Assembly (NCBI GenBank): GCA_027943245.1 | Contig: JANDJZ010001748.1 | Coordinates: 1-64,000 of the forward strand | Reading direction: 5' to 3' | Length of the DNA: 64,000 nt | Origin: Acanthamoeba sp. SK_2022b | Lineage: Eukaryota > Discosea > Longamoebia > Acanthamoebidae | Part shown: positions 54,436 to 64,000 of the stretch, piece after piece | Numbering within the stretch: the first letter of the stretch is position 1 | Layout: the number at the start of each line of letters is the position of its first letter | Program-made: the position numbers and the translations under genes | Notes under the pieces: model-generated | The model's database searches: none | The model's input: only the letters and a program-made list of their open reading frames with translations | What the model was told of the DNA's origin: nothing

Positions 54436-55755
54436 TTACTTGGTTGATGCTTCGAAACGGCGCAGCAGCACGTCACCGCGCTGCACGGCGGCGTCCAACG
54501 CCTGCTGAGGCGTTTTCTTGCCGGTCCACACGCCTTCCAGCTCCTCATCCACCACGCTGCGGATCTGCGGCATGTTGCCCAGGCGCAGGCCCTTGGTGAA
54601 CGGCAACGGCGGCTTGTTCAGCATCTGGCGAGTGGCGACGTCAGCACCCGGGTTCTTGTCGTAGAAGCCCTGCTGCTTGGTCAGATCGTAAGCCGCGGTG
54701 GTGATCGGCAGATAGCCGGTCTTCTGGTGCCATTCGGCGGCGATTTCCGGCTGCGCCAGGTACTGCAGGAACTCGGCCACGCCCTTGTAAGTGGCGGCGT
54801 CTTTGCCGTTCATCACCCACAGGCTGGCCCCGCCGATGATGGCGTTCTGCGGCGCGTTTTTCGCGTCGGCGTCGTACGGCATCATGCCGACGCCGTAGTT
54901 GAATTTGGCGTAGTGCTTGATGTCCGCCAGCGAACCGGAAGAAGCGGTGGTGATGGCGCAGTCGCCGTTATAAAACTTCTCGGTGGATTCGTCTTTGCGG
55001 CCGAAGTAGGTGAAATCGCCCTTCTTGTTCATCGCCTCCAGCAGCTCGATGTGCTTGACCTGCAGCGGCTTGTTGAACTCCAGCTTGGCGTTGGTGCCGC
55101 CGAACCCGTTGTTTTCGCTGGCGAACGGCACGCCGTGCCAGGCGCTGAAGTTCTCCAGCTGGATCCAGCCCTGCCAGCCGCTGGCGTAGCCACACTTCAT
55201 GCCGGCCTCACGCAGCTTGGCGGTATCCGCCGCCAGCTCCTGCCAGGTTTTCGGCGGCTGGTCCGGGTTCAGGCCGGCCTTCTTGAAGGCGTCTTTGTTG
55301 TAGTACAGCACCGGCGTGGAGCTGTTGAACGGCTGAGACAGCAGATGGCCGCTCTTGTTGTCGGTGTAATAGCCGGCTACCGTCGGCACGAACACCGACT
55401 CGTCGAAGTTGATGCCGGCCTCTTTAAACACTTCGTAGACCGGTTTGATGGCCTTGCTGGCCATCATGGTGGCGGTGCCCACCTCGTAAACCTGCAGGAT
55501 CGCCGGCGCCTTGCCGGAGCGGTAAGCGGCGATGCCCGCCGCCAGGCTCTGTTCGTAGTTGCCTTTATAAACCGGCACAATCTTGACGTCGCTGTGCGAC
55601 TGGTTGAAGCGATCCGCCAGGGAATCCACTTCCTTACCCAGTTCGCCTTCCATCGAATGCCAGAACGGGATCTCGGTCGCCGCCAGCGCCTGAGTGCTGA
55701 CCGCCAGGGTCAACGCGACGCACAGCGTGGTTTTGCGAATAGCGTAGGTGAGCAT
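54436..55755 (-). CDS. ugpB: sn-Glycerol-3-phosphate periplasmic binding protein
   Basis: UgpB captures glycerol-3-phosphate and glycerophosphodiesters in the periplasm. The 439 residues begin with a signal peptide cut near residue 25 (STQALA), then the mature [20 protein letters not shown] as in E. coli. LEVYEVG-type, [21 protein letters not shown] and [20 protein letters not shown] segments form the ligand cleft. First gene of ugpBAECQ, with Pho boxes about 90-125 bases upstream. Confidence 0.97.
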   Translation of the reverse strand: MLTYAIRKTTLCVALTLAVSTQALAATEIPFWHSMEGELGKEVDSLADRFNQSHSDVKIVPVYKGNYEQSLAAGIAAYRSGKAPAILQVYEVGTATMMASKAIKPVYEVFKEAGINFDESVFVPTVAGYYTDNKSGHLLSQPFNSSTPVLYYNKDAFKKAGLNPDQPPKTWQELAADTAKLREAGMKCGYASGWQGWIQLENFSAWHGVPFASENNGFGGTNAKLEFNKPLQVKHIELLEAMNKKGDFTYFGRKDESTEKFYNGDCAITTASSGSLADIKHYAKFNYGVGMMPYDADAKNAPQNAIIGGASLWVMNGKDAATYKGVAEFLQYLAQPEIAAEWHQKTGYLPITTAAYDLTKQQGFYDKNPGADVATRQMLNKPPLPFTKGLRLGNMPQIRSVVDEELEGVWTGKKTPQQALDAAVQRGDVLLRRFEASTK

Positions 55756-55840
55756 GCCTAACTCCTGAAAAAAGCTGGTGTAAAAGCGCGTGAGCGAAAA
55801 GAATCAGTTTTTTGTTCGGAAGCTAACATGCCATGCTCGG

Positions 55841-55880
55841 ATGACAGAAAAATAACCGTTATATGACAGCCACATGACGG
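55841..55880 (-). promoter_or_regulatory. Tandem Pho boxes of the ugp operon
   Basis: On the minus strand four half-sites recur at exactly 11-base intervals: CCGTCAT (55874-55880), CTGTCAT (55863-55869), CGGTTAT (55852-55858) and CTGTCAT (55841-55847). This is the PhoB binding pattern (CTGTCAT-N4-CTGTCAT), so phosphate-starvation induction is expected. Confidence 0.88.
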
Positions 55881-55943
55881 CAAGGTGAAGTGAAGATGGC
55901 GGTTTGATGTCGGCGGCGGGCATGGGCTCCGCCGCCGCGAGGA

Positions 55944-57131
55944 TTACAGCGAACGGCGCAGACGCGCCACCGCTTCCTGCATCTGCTGTTCGGTGGCGGT
56001 GGCGAACGACAGGCGGAAGGTCGAACGATCCGGGTTGTCGGAGAAGAAGTATTCCCCCGGCACGAACACCACGCCCTGCTGCAGGGTAGCGTTCAGCCAT
56101 TCGGTGGCGTTGAACGGCTGGCGGAAACGCGCCCACAGGAACATGCCGCCCTTCGGCTTATCGAAGGTGATGTAGTCGCCCAGCTCCTGCTCCACCAAAC
56201 CGGCCAGGATCTCGCCCTTCTGTTTGTAGGCGGCGCGGATCTTGTCGATCTGCGCCGGCAGGCGGCCCAGGCCGAGGTAGCATTCGACGATGCTCTGCGA
56301 CAGCGCGCTGGCGTGCAGATCCGCCGCCTGCTTGATGATCGCCACTTTATGCAGCAGGAACGGCGGCAGGATCGCCCAGCCCAACCGCAGGCCCGGCGCC
56401 AGGATCTTGGAGAAGGTCGAGGTATAGATGATGTGGTCGGTGTTGCCCAGCACCCGCTGCGACACCTGATGCAGCGTCGGGTGGCGCTCTTCGGTAAAAC
56501 GCAGCTCGCCGTACGGATCGTCTTCGATGATCAGGAAGTTATGTTTGGCGGCCAGCTTCACCAGCAGTTCGCGGCGCGCGGCGCTCAGGGTGATGCCGCT
56601 GGGGTTGCCGAAGTTCGGCACCACGTACACGCCCTTGATGCGCTGGGTTTTCAGCAGCTCGGCCAGCTCTTCCACCACCATGCCGTCGCTGTCGGACGAG
56701 ACCGACATGATGTTGGCTTCCGCCAGCTCCAGCGTTTGCAGCGCCGCCAGGTAGGTCGGGCGCTCCACCACGAACACGTCGCCGGGGTTGACGATGGCGC
56801 GCATCACCAAATCCAATGCCTGCTGCGAGCCGGCGGTGACCATCACCTCTTCCGCACCAGCGGTGACGCCGCGCTCGGCGCACAGCGCGCAAATGCGCTC
56901 ACGCAGCAGCGGGCTGCCCTCGGTCAGGCCATACTGGAACGCGCTTTTCGGCTGTTCGGTGATCGCCTGCTGGGTGGCGATGCTCAATCCTTCGAAATCG
57001 AACAGCGCATCAGAGGGGATGCCGCCCGCCAGCGAAATGACGTGTTCCATCTTGCTGTGTTTAAGCAATTCACGGATGGCCGAACTTTTTACGTTAACGA
57101 TGCGCTGCGCGAGTAACCCTTCTGTCTTCAT
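55944..57131 (-). CDS. PLP-dependent aminotransferase (class I/II, LysN-like)
   Basis: A 395-residue fold-type I aminotransferase of the 2-aminoadipate/aromatic group related to MocR C-terminal domains. The PLP lysine is K242 in TFSKILAPGLRLGW; PNFGNPSGI and the EDDPYGELRF segment (Asp binding the pyridine nitrogen) are present. It lies 44 bases after livF on the same strand and so probably belongs to the liv operon. I infer action on branched-chain or related amino acids, but the substrate is unproven. Confidence 0.85.
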   Translation of the reverse strand: MKTEGLLAQRIVNVKSSAIRELLKHSKMEHVISLAGGIPSDALFDFEGLSIATQQAITEQPKSAFQYGLTEGSPLLRERICALCAERGVTAGAEEVMVTAGSQQALDLVMRAIVNPGDVFVVERPTYLAALQTLELAEANIMSVSSDSDGMVVEELAELLKTQRIKGVYVVPNFGNPSGITLSAARRELLVKLAAKHNFLIIEDDPYGELRFTEERHPTLHQVSQRVLGNTDHIIYTSTFSKILAPGLRLGWAILPPFLLHKVAIIKQAADLHASALSQSIVECYLGLGRLPAQIDKIRAAYKQKGEILAGLVEQELGDYITFDKPKGGMFLWARFRQPFNATEWLNATLQQGVVFVPGEYFFSDNPDRSTFRLSFATATEQQMQEAVARLRRSL

Positions 57132-57175
57132 TTCTTCTTCTCGTACCTGATTATTTTAATTCGTAGGGGGGCGGA

Positions 57176-57440
57176 TTAACCGCCCAGATACGCCGACCTC
57201 ACTGCTTCGTTGGCTAACAATGCAGCCCCCGTATCTTCCAACACCACGCGGCCGTTTTCCAGCACATAACCGCGGTCCGCCAATTTCAGCGCCTGATTGG
57301 CGTTTTGCTCCACCAGGAAGATGGTCATGCCCTCTTCCCGCAGCTGCTGAATGATGTCGAAAATCTGCTGGATGATGATCGGCGCCAGCCCGAGCGAGGG
57401 CTCGTCGAGCAGCAACAGCTTCGGCTGGCTCATCAGCGCG

Positions 57441-57472
<32 letters not shown>

Positions 57473-57877
57473 GGACATGGTGCCGGCGCGCTGGCTTCGG
57501 CGCTCCAGCAGGCGCGGGAACAGAGTGAACACCCGTTCGATGCGCTGTTGATACTGCCGGCGATCGGCGAAGAAGCCGCCCATCGCCAGGTTTTCTTCCA
57601 CCGTCATGCGCGAGAAGACGCGCCGCCCTTCCGGCACGATCGCCACCGCTTCGCGCATGATGCGCGAGGTTTGCCACTGGGTGATGTCCTGGTTCTGAAA
57701 GACGATGCTGCCTTCGCTGGCGCGCGGCTCACCGCACAGGGTGCCGAGCAGCGTGGTTTTACCGGCGCCGTTGGCGCCGATTAACGTCACGATTTCCCCC
57801 TGGCTTATCGTGAGACTGACCTGATGCAGCGCCTGAATTTTGCCGTAATGGGCGGATACCTGATTGAATGACAACAT
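57176..57877 (-). CDS. livF: Branched-chain amino acid ABC transporter ATPase LivF
   Basis: One of two ATPases of the high-affinity Leu/Ile/Val importer. The 233 residues carry Walker A GANGAGKTT, signature MSGGEQQMLAIGRA, Walker B LLLLDEPSLGLAP and the LVEQNANQAL switch region. It begins one base after livG. Confidence 0.96.
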
Positions 57878-57878
57878 A

Positions 57879-58649
57879 TTATTCTTCGCCCAAATAAGCC
57901 CGGATCACGTCCGGGTTGTTGCGGATCTCCGCCGGTGTGCCCTGCGCCAGCGGCGTGCCCTGATTCACCACGTAAATGCGGTCGGAAATGCCCATCACCA
58001 GCTTCATGTCGTGCTCGATCAGCAGCACCGATACCTTATGCCGATCGCGCAGCTCGACGATCAGGTGATCCAGCTCGTCGGTCTCTTTCGGGTTGAGGCC
58101 GGCGGCCGGTTCATCCAGCATCAGCAGCTCCGGCCGGGTCACCATGCAGCGGGCGATCTCCAGCCGCCGCTGCTGCCCATAGGCCAGGTTGCCCGCCGAA
58201 CGGTTAGCCATCTCCAGCAGGCCGACGCGCTCCAGCCACTCCGCCGCGCGCGCCAGCGCTTCGGCTTCGGCGCGGCGGAAGGCCGGGGTTTTCAGCAACC
58301 CGGCGAACACGCCGCTTTTCAGGTGCTGATGCTGCGCCACCAGCAGGTTTTCGATCACCGTCATTTCACGGAACAGCCGGACGTGCTGGAAGGTGCGCAC
58401 CACGCCCATACGGGCGATGGCCTGCCCCGCCAACCCTTCCAGGTGGCGATCGCGCAATTTGATGGTGCCGCCGGTCGGGCGGTAAAAACCGGTCAGGCAG
58501 TTGAACACCGTGGTCTTACCGGCGCCGTTGGGGCCGATCAGCGACACGATTTCACCTTCGTTCAGCGTCAACGCCACGTTGTTGACCGCCAGCAGCCCGC
58601 CGAAACGCATCGACAGGCCCTCCACCTGCAGCAAAGGTTGAACGCTCAT
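57879..58649 (-). CDS. livG: Branched-chain amino acid ABC transporter ATPase LivG
   Basis: Second ATPase of the Liv importer. The ATG at 58649 ([18 protein letters not shown]) overlaps the livM stop (ATGA) and gives 256 residues (E. coli 255); the frame is open 29 codons upstream, inside livM. Walker [10 protein letters not shown], signature [14 protein letters not shown] and Walker [14 protein letters not shown] are present. Confidence 0.96.
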   Translation of the reverse strand: MSVQPLLQVEGLSMRFGGLLAVNNVALTLNEGEIVSLIGPNGAGKTTVFNCLTGFYRPTGGTIKLRDRHLEGLAGQAIARMGVVRTFQHVRLFREMTVIENLLVAQHQHLKSGVFAGLLKTPAFRRAEAEALARAAEWLERVGLLEMANRSAGNLAYGQQRRLEIARCMVTRPELLMLDEPAAGLNPKETDELDHLIVELRDRHKVSVLLIEHDMKLVMGISDRIYVVNQGTPLAQGTPAEIRNNPDVIRAYLGEE

Positions 58650-59929
58650 GCCTGCTCCCCCTTGCCCGCGTGAATGTCCGCCGCCTGCAGCTTCAGCTGC
58701 GGCCGTTTCATCGGCAACAGCCCCTGCGGCCGCCAAATCATCATCAGCACCATCAGCGCACCCAGCAGCAACATGCTGTATTCATTCAGATCGCGCATCA
58801 GCTCGCGCGACACCACCAGCAGGATCGCCGCCAGAATGACCGCGAACTGCGAGCCCATGCCCCCCAGTACGACGATCGCCAGTACGAAGGCCGATTCGAC
58901 GAAGGTGAAGGATTCCGGGCTGACGAACCCCTGGCGCGCGGCGAACAGCGTGCCGGCAAACCCGGCGAAAGCGGCGCTGATGGTAAAAGCGGTCAGCTTG
59001 ATGCGCGTCGGGCTGAGGCCCAGCGAGCGGCAGGCGATCTCGTCTTCGCGCAGCGCTTCCCAGGCGCGCCCCAGCGGCATACGCAGCAGGCGGTTGATGA
59101 CGAACAGCGTCAGCACCACCAGCAGCAGCGCCACCAGGTACAGGAACACGATGCGATCGCTCGGATCGTATTTCAGGCCGAAGAAGTTATGGAAGGTATC
59201 CCAGCCGCCGTCGCGCACGCTGCGGTTGAACTCCAGGCCGAAGAAGGTCGGTTTCGGGATCTGGCTGATGCCGTTCGGTCCGCCGGTGATCTCGGTATTG
59301 TTCAGCAGCAGGATGCGCACGATCTCACCGAAGCCGAGCGTCACGATTGCCAGATAGTCGCCGCGCAGCCGCAGCACCGGGAAACCGAGCAGGAAGCCGA
59401 AGGCGGCGGTGACGATGCCCGCCAGCGGCAGGCTCTCCCAGAAGCCGAGGCCGTAATAGTGATTCAGCAGCGCGTAGGTGTAGGCGCCGATGGCGTAGAA
59501 ACCGCCGTAGCCGAGCACCAGCAGACCGGACAAGCCCACCACCACGTTGAGGCCGAGGCCCAGCATCACGTAGATCAGCGTCAGGGTAGCGATATCCACC
59601 GTGCCGCGCGAGACCAGGAACGGCCAGGCGACCGCCGCGACGATGAGCAGAGCCGCCAGCAGCTTTTGCCGTGGCGTGGTGCCGTCGAAGCTCGGCAGCA
59701 CGAACGCCGGGCCGGAGACTTTTTTCAATCCCTGCTGCAGCAGCGGGCGCAACAGCTGGAAGAAAAAGACGATGACGCAGCCGATGCCGATCCACATCCA
59801 GCGCACTTCCGCCGCGCCGTGCACCACCAGCTTGGTGCCGTCCAGGCTGAGCTGCATGCCCATCAGGAACGACGCCATCACGAACAGCACCGCCGTGGCG
59901 ATCAGCGCATTGAGCAGATTGAGTTTCAT
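58646..59929 (-). CDS. livM: Branched-chain amino acid ABC transporter permease LivM
   Basis: Membrane permease of the Liv system, 427 residues (E. coli 425). An N-terminal extra segment with helices precedes the LivM core ([19 protein letters not shown]). The ATPase-contact loop is [18 protein letters not shown]. It overlaps livH and livG by 4 bases each. Confidence 0.96.
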   Translation of the reverse strand: MKLNLLNALIATAVLFVMASFLMGMQLSLDGTKLVVHGAAEVRWMWIGIGCVIVFFFQLLRPLLQQGLKKVSGPAFVLPSFDGTTPRQKLLAALLIVAAVAWPFLVSRGTVDIATLTLIYVMLGLGLNVVVGLSGLLVLGYGGFYAIGAYTYALLNHYYGLGFWESLPLAGIVTAAFGFLLGFPVLRLRGDYLAIVTLGFGEIVRILLLNNTEITGGPNGISQIPKPTFFGLEFNRSVRDGGWDTFHNFFGLKYDPSDRIVFLYLVALLLVVLTLFVINRLLRMPLGRAWEALREDEIACRSLGLSPTRIKLTAFTISAAFAGFAGTLFAARQGFVSPESFTFVESAFVLAIVVLGGMGSQFAVILAAILLVVSRELMRDLNEYSMLLLGALMVLMMIWRPQGLLPMKRPQLKLQAADIHAGKGEQA

Positions 59930-60717
59930 ACTTTCTCAACCTCCGGACGCCCGAGGATGCCGGTCGGCATGATCAGCAGCACCACGATCAGCAACGCGAA
60001 CGACACCACGTCTTTATATTCAGTGCTGAGGTAGGCGGAAGTCAGCGCTTCCGCCACGCCCAGCACCAGGCCGCCGATCATCGCGCCGGGAATGCTGCCG
60101 ATACCGCCCAGAACCGCGGCGGTGAAGGCTTTCATACCGGCCATAAAGCCGATGTAAGGGTTGATGACGCCGTAGAACTGGCCGAGCAATACCCCGGCCA
60201 CCGCCGCCATCACCGCCCCGATGACGAAGGTCAGCGAGATCACCCGGTCGGTGTTGATGCCCAGCAGGCTGGCCATCTTCAGGTCTTCCGCACAGGCGCG
60301 ACAGGCGCGGCCCATGCGCGAATAACGGATAAACAGCGTCAGCGCCAGCATCGCCAGGAAGGTCACGAGCCAGATGATCAGCTGCATGGTGCTGATGGTG
60401 GCGGCGAAGCCGTTGCTTTCCCCCAGCACCCACTGGCCGGTCACCAGGCTGGGCAGCGCCAGATCGCGTGAGCCCTGCGTCAGGCTGACGTAGTTTTGCA
60501 GGAATATCGACATGCCGATGGCCGAGATCAGCGCAATCAGGCGCTTGGAGTTGCGCACCGGCTTGTAGGCCACCCGCTCGATGCTCCAGCCGTAGGCGCT
60601 GGCGATGACGATCGAGACCAGGAACGCGGCGCCGATCAGCAACCAGCCGACGTCGATACCGAGCATCATCAGGGCGGCGATGACGATAAAGGAGACATAG
60701 CTACCGATCATGTACAC

Positions 60718-60756
<39 letters not shown>

Positions 60757-60852
60757 AACCATGGTGTAACCGATGGCGATCAATGCATAGGTGCTGCCCA
60801 ACGTTAAGCCGTTGAACATCTGCTGCAGAAAATAGAGGAGCTGCTCTGACAT
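59926..60852 (-). CDS. livH: Branched-chain amino acid ABC transporter permease LivH
   Basis: Membrane permease of the Liv system. The ATG at 60852 ([19 protein letters not shown]) gives 308 residues, identical in length to E. coli; the frame is open 37 codons upstream through an intergenic hairpin. The coupling loop is [18 protein letters not shown]. First permease gene after the binding-protein gene. Confidence 0.96.
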
Positions 60853-60874
60853 ACTCTGAACCCTTGGCTGCGAA

Positions 60875-60951
60875 ACCCGCCGGCGGAGAACCGGCGGGTA
60901 AAGGGAGACGGGGCCGGCAAGCCGACCCGCCGGGCGCAGCGGGCTGCGCCC
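60875..60951 (-). other. Two stem-loops between the liv binding-protein gene and livH
   Basis: The first is a nine-pair stem (60875-60883 with 60891-60899). The second is an eight-pair stem (60932-60939 with 60944-60951, loop CGGG). Neither has a following T tract on the minus strand. They sit where mRNA processing would leave the binding-protein message more abundant than the permease message. Confidence 0.65.
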
Positions 60952-60969
60952 CACCCTAATCATTATGGC

Positions 60970-62085
60970 TTATTTGATCGGTGTGGACGTGCCGTTGGCA
61001 TGCCATTCGAACACGCCGAACTCGAAGCCTTTCAGATCGCCCTTGTCATCCCAGGTCAGCGGCCCCATCACGGTCTCCACCGGCTTGCCGGTTTTCAGAT
61101 CCTTGACGATATCCGCCGGCTCCTGGCTGCCGCTGCGCTCCATGCCGGTGGTCAGCGACTGCAGCGCGGCATAGGTGGTCCAGACGAACGGGCCGGTCGA
61201 ATCCAGCTTCTTGGCTTTCAATGCATCGACGATCGGCTGGTTGGCAGGCACCTGATCGTAGCGTTTCGGCAACGTCACCAGCATGCCTTCCGAAGCGGCC
61301 CCGGCGATGTTGGACAGCGAGGAGTTGCCCACGCCCTCCGGCCCCATGAAGCGGGTGGTTAACCCGGCCTGCTTGGCCTGACGCAGGATCTGGCCCATTT
61401 CCGGGTAGTAACCACCGAAGTACACGAAGTCGATATTTTCTTTCTTCAGGCGCGCCACCAGGGTGGAGAAGTCTTTGTCGCCGGCAGTGATGCCTTCGAA
61501 CATCGCCACTTCGGTGCCCTGTTTTTTCAGGCTGTCGCGCACCGAGCGCGCCAGGCCTTCGCCGTATTGCTGCTTGTCGTGCACCACGGCGATGCGCTTC
61601 GGCTTGATGTCGCTGAGGATGTATTTGGCGGCGGTCGGGCCCTGATCCGAGTCCAGGCCGGTGGTGCGCAGGATCATCTTGTAGCCGCGGGTGGTCAGAT
61701 CGGCGTTGGTGGCCGCCGGGGTAATCATGATCACGCCTTCGTCTTCATAGATATCGGACGCCGGCTGGGTGGACGAGGAGCACAGGTGGCCGATCACGTA
61801 GCGAATGCCGTCGTTGATCACCTTATTGGCGACCGCAACCGCCTGTTTCGGGTCGCAGGCGTCGTCGTATTCCACGCCGACCAGCTTGTCGCCCTTGATG
61901 CCGCCCTTGGCGTTGATGTCGGCAATCGCCTGGCGCGCGCCGGTAAACTCCATGTCGCCATACTGCGCGACCGGGCCGGACATCGCCCCGACGATCGCCA
62001 CCTTGATGTCTTTCGCCATGGCCGCCTGGCTCATGGCCATCGCAATACAACCCGCCAGCAGTGCCTTACCTGTTGTTAATTTCAT
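60970..62085 (-). CDS. livK: Branched-chain/leucine periplasmic binding protein
   Basis: Periplasmic receptor for the LivHMGF importer. The ATG at 62085 ([20 protein letters not shown]) begins a signal peptide cut after about residue 24 (QAAMA), giving 371 residues in all; the frame is open 59 codons upstream but that stretch is leader-like. The mature protein has the type I binding fold ([37 protein letters not shown]). It could equally be called livJ: only one such gene is present here, whereas E. coli has livJ and livK flanking panM. Confidence 0.93.
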   Translation of the reverse strand: MKLTTGKALLAGCIAMAMSQAAMAKDIKVAIVGAMSGPVAQYGDMEFTGARQAIADINAKGGIKGDKLVGVEYDDACDPKQAVAVANKVINDGIRYVIGHLCSSSTQPASDIYEDEGVIMITPAATNADLTTRGYKMILRTTGLDSDQGPTAAKYILSDIKPKRIAVVHDKQQYGEGLARSVRDSLKKQGTEVAMFEGITAGDKDFSTLVARLKKENIDFVYFGGYYPEMGQILRQAKQAGLTTRFMGPEGVGNSSLSNIAGAASEGMLVTLPKRYDQVPANQPIVDALKAKKLDSTGPFVWTTYAALQSLTTGMERSGSQEPADIVKDLKTGKPVETVMGPLTWDDKGDLKGFEFGVFEWHANGTSTPIK

Positions 62086-62490
62086 CCGCAAATCCCCATC
62101 TGTCGTTGTGAACGTACCTGTTGTGTTTGCCTGCGCCCGATCGTTATTGACCGCTTTTGTTATAAGTAATAATGATTTAGGCGTTTTATCGGCATTATTT
62201 TCTAATAAGACTTTATTTTTCATACCATTAAACAGGAATTTTCTTCTGCAAATCAACTTCATCCGGCAGAAACAAGCGGTGTAAACAGGATAAAATTCGA
62301 ATTAAATCTGCGCTCTTTACCTTGAGGCGTAGTGCGTTGTGCTGGTTAACAATCCGTTTACTAACTATTTACTCGGAAAATGCCCCGTGCAAAAAACATA
62401 TTGCACAGTAATCGTACAGAAAAACTTACACAACGCTCTGCACAAGATCTATTACACTGTCGGCATCATTTAGCTGCGCGGAAATTCTGC
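62086..62490. other. 405-bp divergent region between livK and panM
   Basis: AT-rich, with no convincing coding frame. It must hold the liv promoter (Lrp control is known in E. coli) and the panM promoter. TACACT at 62453-62458 is a possible -10 for panM. I see no clear operator or terminator. Confidence 0.5.
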
Positions 62491-62883
62491 ATGAAACTGA
62501 CCATCGAGCGCCTGACCGCGCTGTCCCCGCAAGACCTTATCGACCTCGGTAAAATTTGGCCGCACCAGCAGCCGGAACAGTGGCAGAGCTGGCTGAGCGA
62601 CGGCAAGGCGCTGTTCGCCGCCCGCTTCAACGAGCGGCTGCTGGGGGCGGTGAAAATCGCGCTGCAGGACGACCGCGCCGAACTGCAGGACCTGCTGGTG
62701 CGCGAAGTGACGCGCCGCCGTGGCGTCGGTCTTTACCTGGTGCAGGATGCGCAGCGCCAGCTGCCGCAGGTCGCCCACTGGCAGCTGTCGACCGCCGGCC
62801 TGGCGCCGCGCGAACGCGGGGAAGTCGATAACTTCATGCGCGCCTGCGGCTTCGCACCGCAGGGCGATCTCTGGCAAAAATGA
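62491..62883 (+). CDS. panM: PanD maturation factor PanM (PanZ)
   Basis: PanM is a GNAT-fold protein that, with bound acetyl-CoA, triggers self-cleavage of aspartate decarboxylase PanD and tunes pantothenate synthesis. The ATG at 62491 (MKLTIERLTALSPQDLIDLG) gives 130 residues (E. coli 127); the frame is open 37 codons upstream. The acetyl-CoA loop is RRRGVGLYLV. E. coli panM likewise lies beside the liv genes. The stop overlaps the next start (ATGA). Confidence 0.94.
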   Translation: MKLTIERLTALSPQDLIDLGKIWPHQQPEQWQSWLSDGKALFAARFNERLLGAVKIALQDDRAELQDLLVREVTRRRGVGLYLVQDAQRQLPQVAHWQLSTAGLAPRERGEVDNFMRACGFAPQGDLWQK

Positions 62884-64000
62884 AACGCCAGCTGGCGGCG
62901 CTGGTCTTGATTGCGCTGGGGCTGGCGGCCGCGCTCCTCGGGCGCCAGCAGGCGCTGCGCCTGGCCTCAGGCTGGGATCAGCAGGTTTATGTCTGGCAGC
63001 GGGTCTGGACGCCGCAGCACGCCGATGCGCTGGCGCACAGCCGCGATCTGTTCGGTGGGCTGCGCGTGCTGGCGCTGCAGGTACATCCGCGCGAGGGCTG
63101 GCGGGAGATCCCGGCCGATCTCAGCCTGTTGAAGCAGGACGGCCGCCCGCTCTGGCTGGTAGCACGCCTCGACGGCCAGCTGCCGCAGCTGGACCAAGAA
63201 GCCATTATCCAGCGTCTGCTGGCGCTCACCCAACGCTGGCAGGCGGCCGGGCTGCCCGTCACCGGCGTCGAGATCGATCATGACGCCGCCACCGCCCGCC
63301 TGCCGGACTACCAACGCTTTCTACAGCGGCTGCACCAACGGCTGCCCGCCGCTTTGCAACTCGGCATCACCGCTCTGCCGGCCTGGATCGGCTCACCCGC
63401 TCTGCCCGGCGTACTGCAGCAGGCCGACAGTTCCGTCCTGCAGGTGCATGCCGTGCTCTCGCCGCAGCAGGGGCTGTTTGACGGCCCCTTGGCGCTGCGC
63501 TGGGTGCGGCAGTACGCCGCCGTCACACCGAAGCCGTTTCGCGTCGCGCTGCCGGCCTACGGCATGGCGCTGCTGGGGTTTGATGCGCAGGGCGCGCAGG
63601 TGGAGAGCGAATCCTCGCTGCGCGTGGCGGGCAACGGCCGCGAGCTGACGGTCGCGCCGCAGCAGATCGCCGATTTTCTGCAAGCGCTGGCGCAGCAAAC
63701 GCCGCCCCGGCTGCGCGGCATTATCTGGTTCCGCTTGCCGCTGGCGGACGATCGGCGCGCCTGGTCGCTCGCCACGCTGCGAGCGGTGATCGAACGGCGG
63801 CCACTGAACGTCGACTGGCAGGTAAAATTTAGGCCTCAGCCACAGCAAAACGGGCTGTATGATCTGATAATTCATAACAACGGGCCGGTGGACGCCCCGC
63901 TGCCGCAAGAGGTGGTCATCCGCGCCGACGACTGCCTGGCAGCGGACGCGGTCGGCAACTACCGGCTGGAATCCGCACCGCAACGGCAACGCTTTATCCG
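62880..64000 (+). CDS. DUF3142 domain protein (partial, runs off the window)
   Basis: An open frame of at least 373 codons with no stop before the window ends. It starts MKRQLAALVLIALGLAAALL, a hydrophobic segment acting as signal anchor or signal peptide. The body resembles DUF3142 proteins, with VTGVEIDHDAATARLPDYQ, a TIM-barrel glycosidase-like stretch, but no biochemical role is known for the family. The 4-base overlap with panM implies coupled translation. Confidence 0.75.
   Translation, partial: MKRQLAALVLIALGLAAALLGRQQALRLASGWDQQVYVWQRVWTPQHADALAHSRDLFGGLRVLALQVHPREGWREIPADLSLLKQDGRPLWLVARLDGQLPQLDQEAIIQRLLALTQRWQAAGLPVTGVEIDHDAATARLPDYQRFLQRLHQRLPAALQLGITALPAWIGSPALPGVLQQADSSVLQVHAVLSPQQGLFDGPLALRWVRQYAAVTPKPFRVALPAYGMALLGFDAQGAQVESESSLRVAGNGRELTVAPQQIADFLQALAQQTPPRLRGIIWFRLPLADDRRAWSLATLRAVIERRPLNVDWQVKFRPQPQQNGLYDLIIHNNGPVDAPLPQEVVIRADDCLAADAVGNYRLESAPQRQRFI

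Overview
The window reads as Enterobacterales chromosome, most probably Serratia (S. marcescens group). It is GC-rich, its proteins are close to E. coli and Yersinia orthologues, and the gene order is largely that of the E. coli 86-90 min region. An E. coli 77-min block (yhhA, ugp, liv, panM) is joined on at the right. Almost all of it is core housekeeping. No insertion sequence, prophage, integron or CRISPR array is visible, and every protein-coding gene looks intact. The last gene runs off the right edge.

Layout. (1) 1-13.9 kb: purHD behind a PurR operator; yjaH, hupA, yjaG, nfi, hemE and nudC on the minus strand; rsd; then the TPP-riboswitch-controlled thiCEFSGH operon, whose genes overlap or abut. 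(2) 13.9-20.1 kb: the unusual part. A 731-bp gene-free gap after thiH ends in a strong terminator and may encode a noncoding RNA. A two-component module follows: an atypical response regulator (N-terminal HTH, C-terminal receiver) converges on a tightly packed minus-strand operon of GNAT acetyltransferase, small secreted molybdopterin-binding-fold protein and membrane histidine kinase. Next come an orphan stable-RNA-type promoter and terminator with no gene between them, a second GNAT gene, coaA, and a tRNA-Glu in what looks like an rRNA-operon spacer lacking both 16S and 23S genes. In E. coli and Yersinia the thrU-tufB-secE-nusG-rplKAJL-rpoBC cluster and murB-birA lie in this interval. Here they are absent, so this is either a rearranged locus or a mis-joined assembly. 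(3) 20.2-49.8 kb: hemG-trkH-yigZ-pepQ, an MFS exporter, FadR-controlled fadBA, fre, ubiD, pepE, rfaH, an aspartate-type hemB, tatD and tatABC, ubiE-ubiJ-ubiB, rmuC, a DedA protein, a tyrosine/lipid-type phosphatase, udp with two CRP sites, a dienelactone hydrolase, divergent metE/metR with MetJ boxes, yigM and yhhA. (4) 49.8-64 kb: an AEC permease, the Pho-regulated ugpBAECQ operon (glycerol-3-phosphate uptake), a PLP aminotransferase at the end of the livKHMGF branched-chain amino acid operon, panM, and a partial DUF3142 gene.

The parts combine into nucleotide, thiamine, haem, ubiquinone, methionine, fatty-acid and phosphate metabolism plus Tat export. The best candidate for something undescribed is the 14.6-17.6 kb GNAT/periplasmic-fold/kinase/regulator module. 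The most consequential structural question is what happened to the ribosomal, RNA-polymerase and rRNA genes expected between thiH and hemG.
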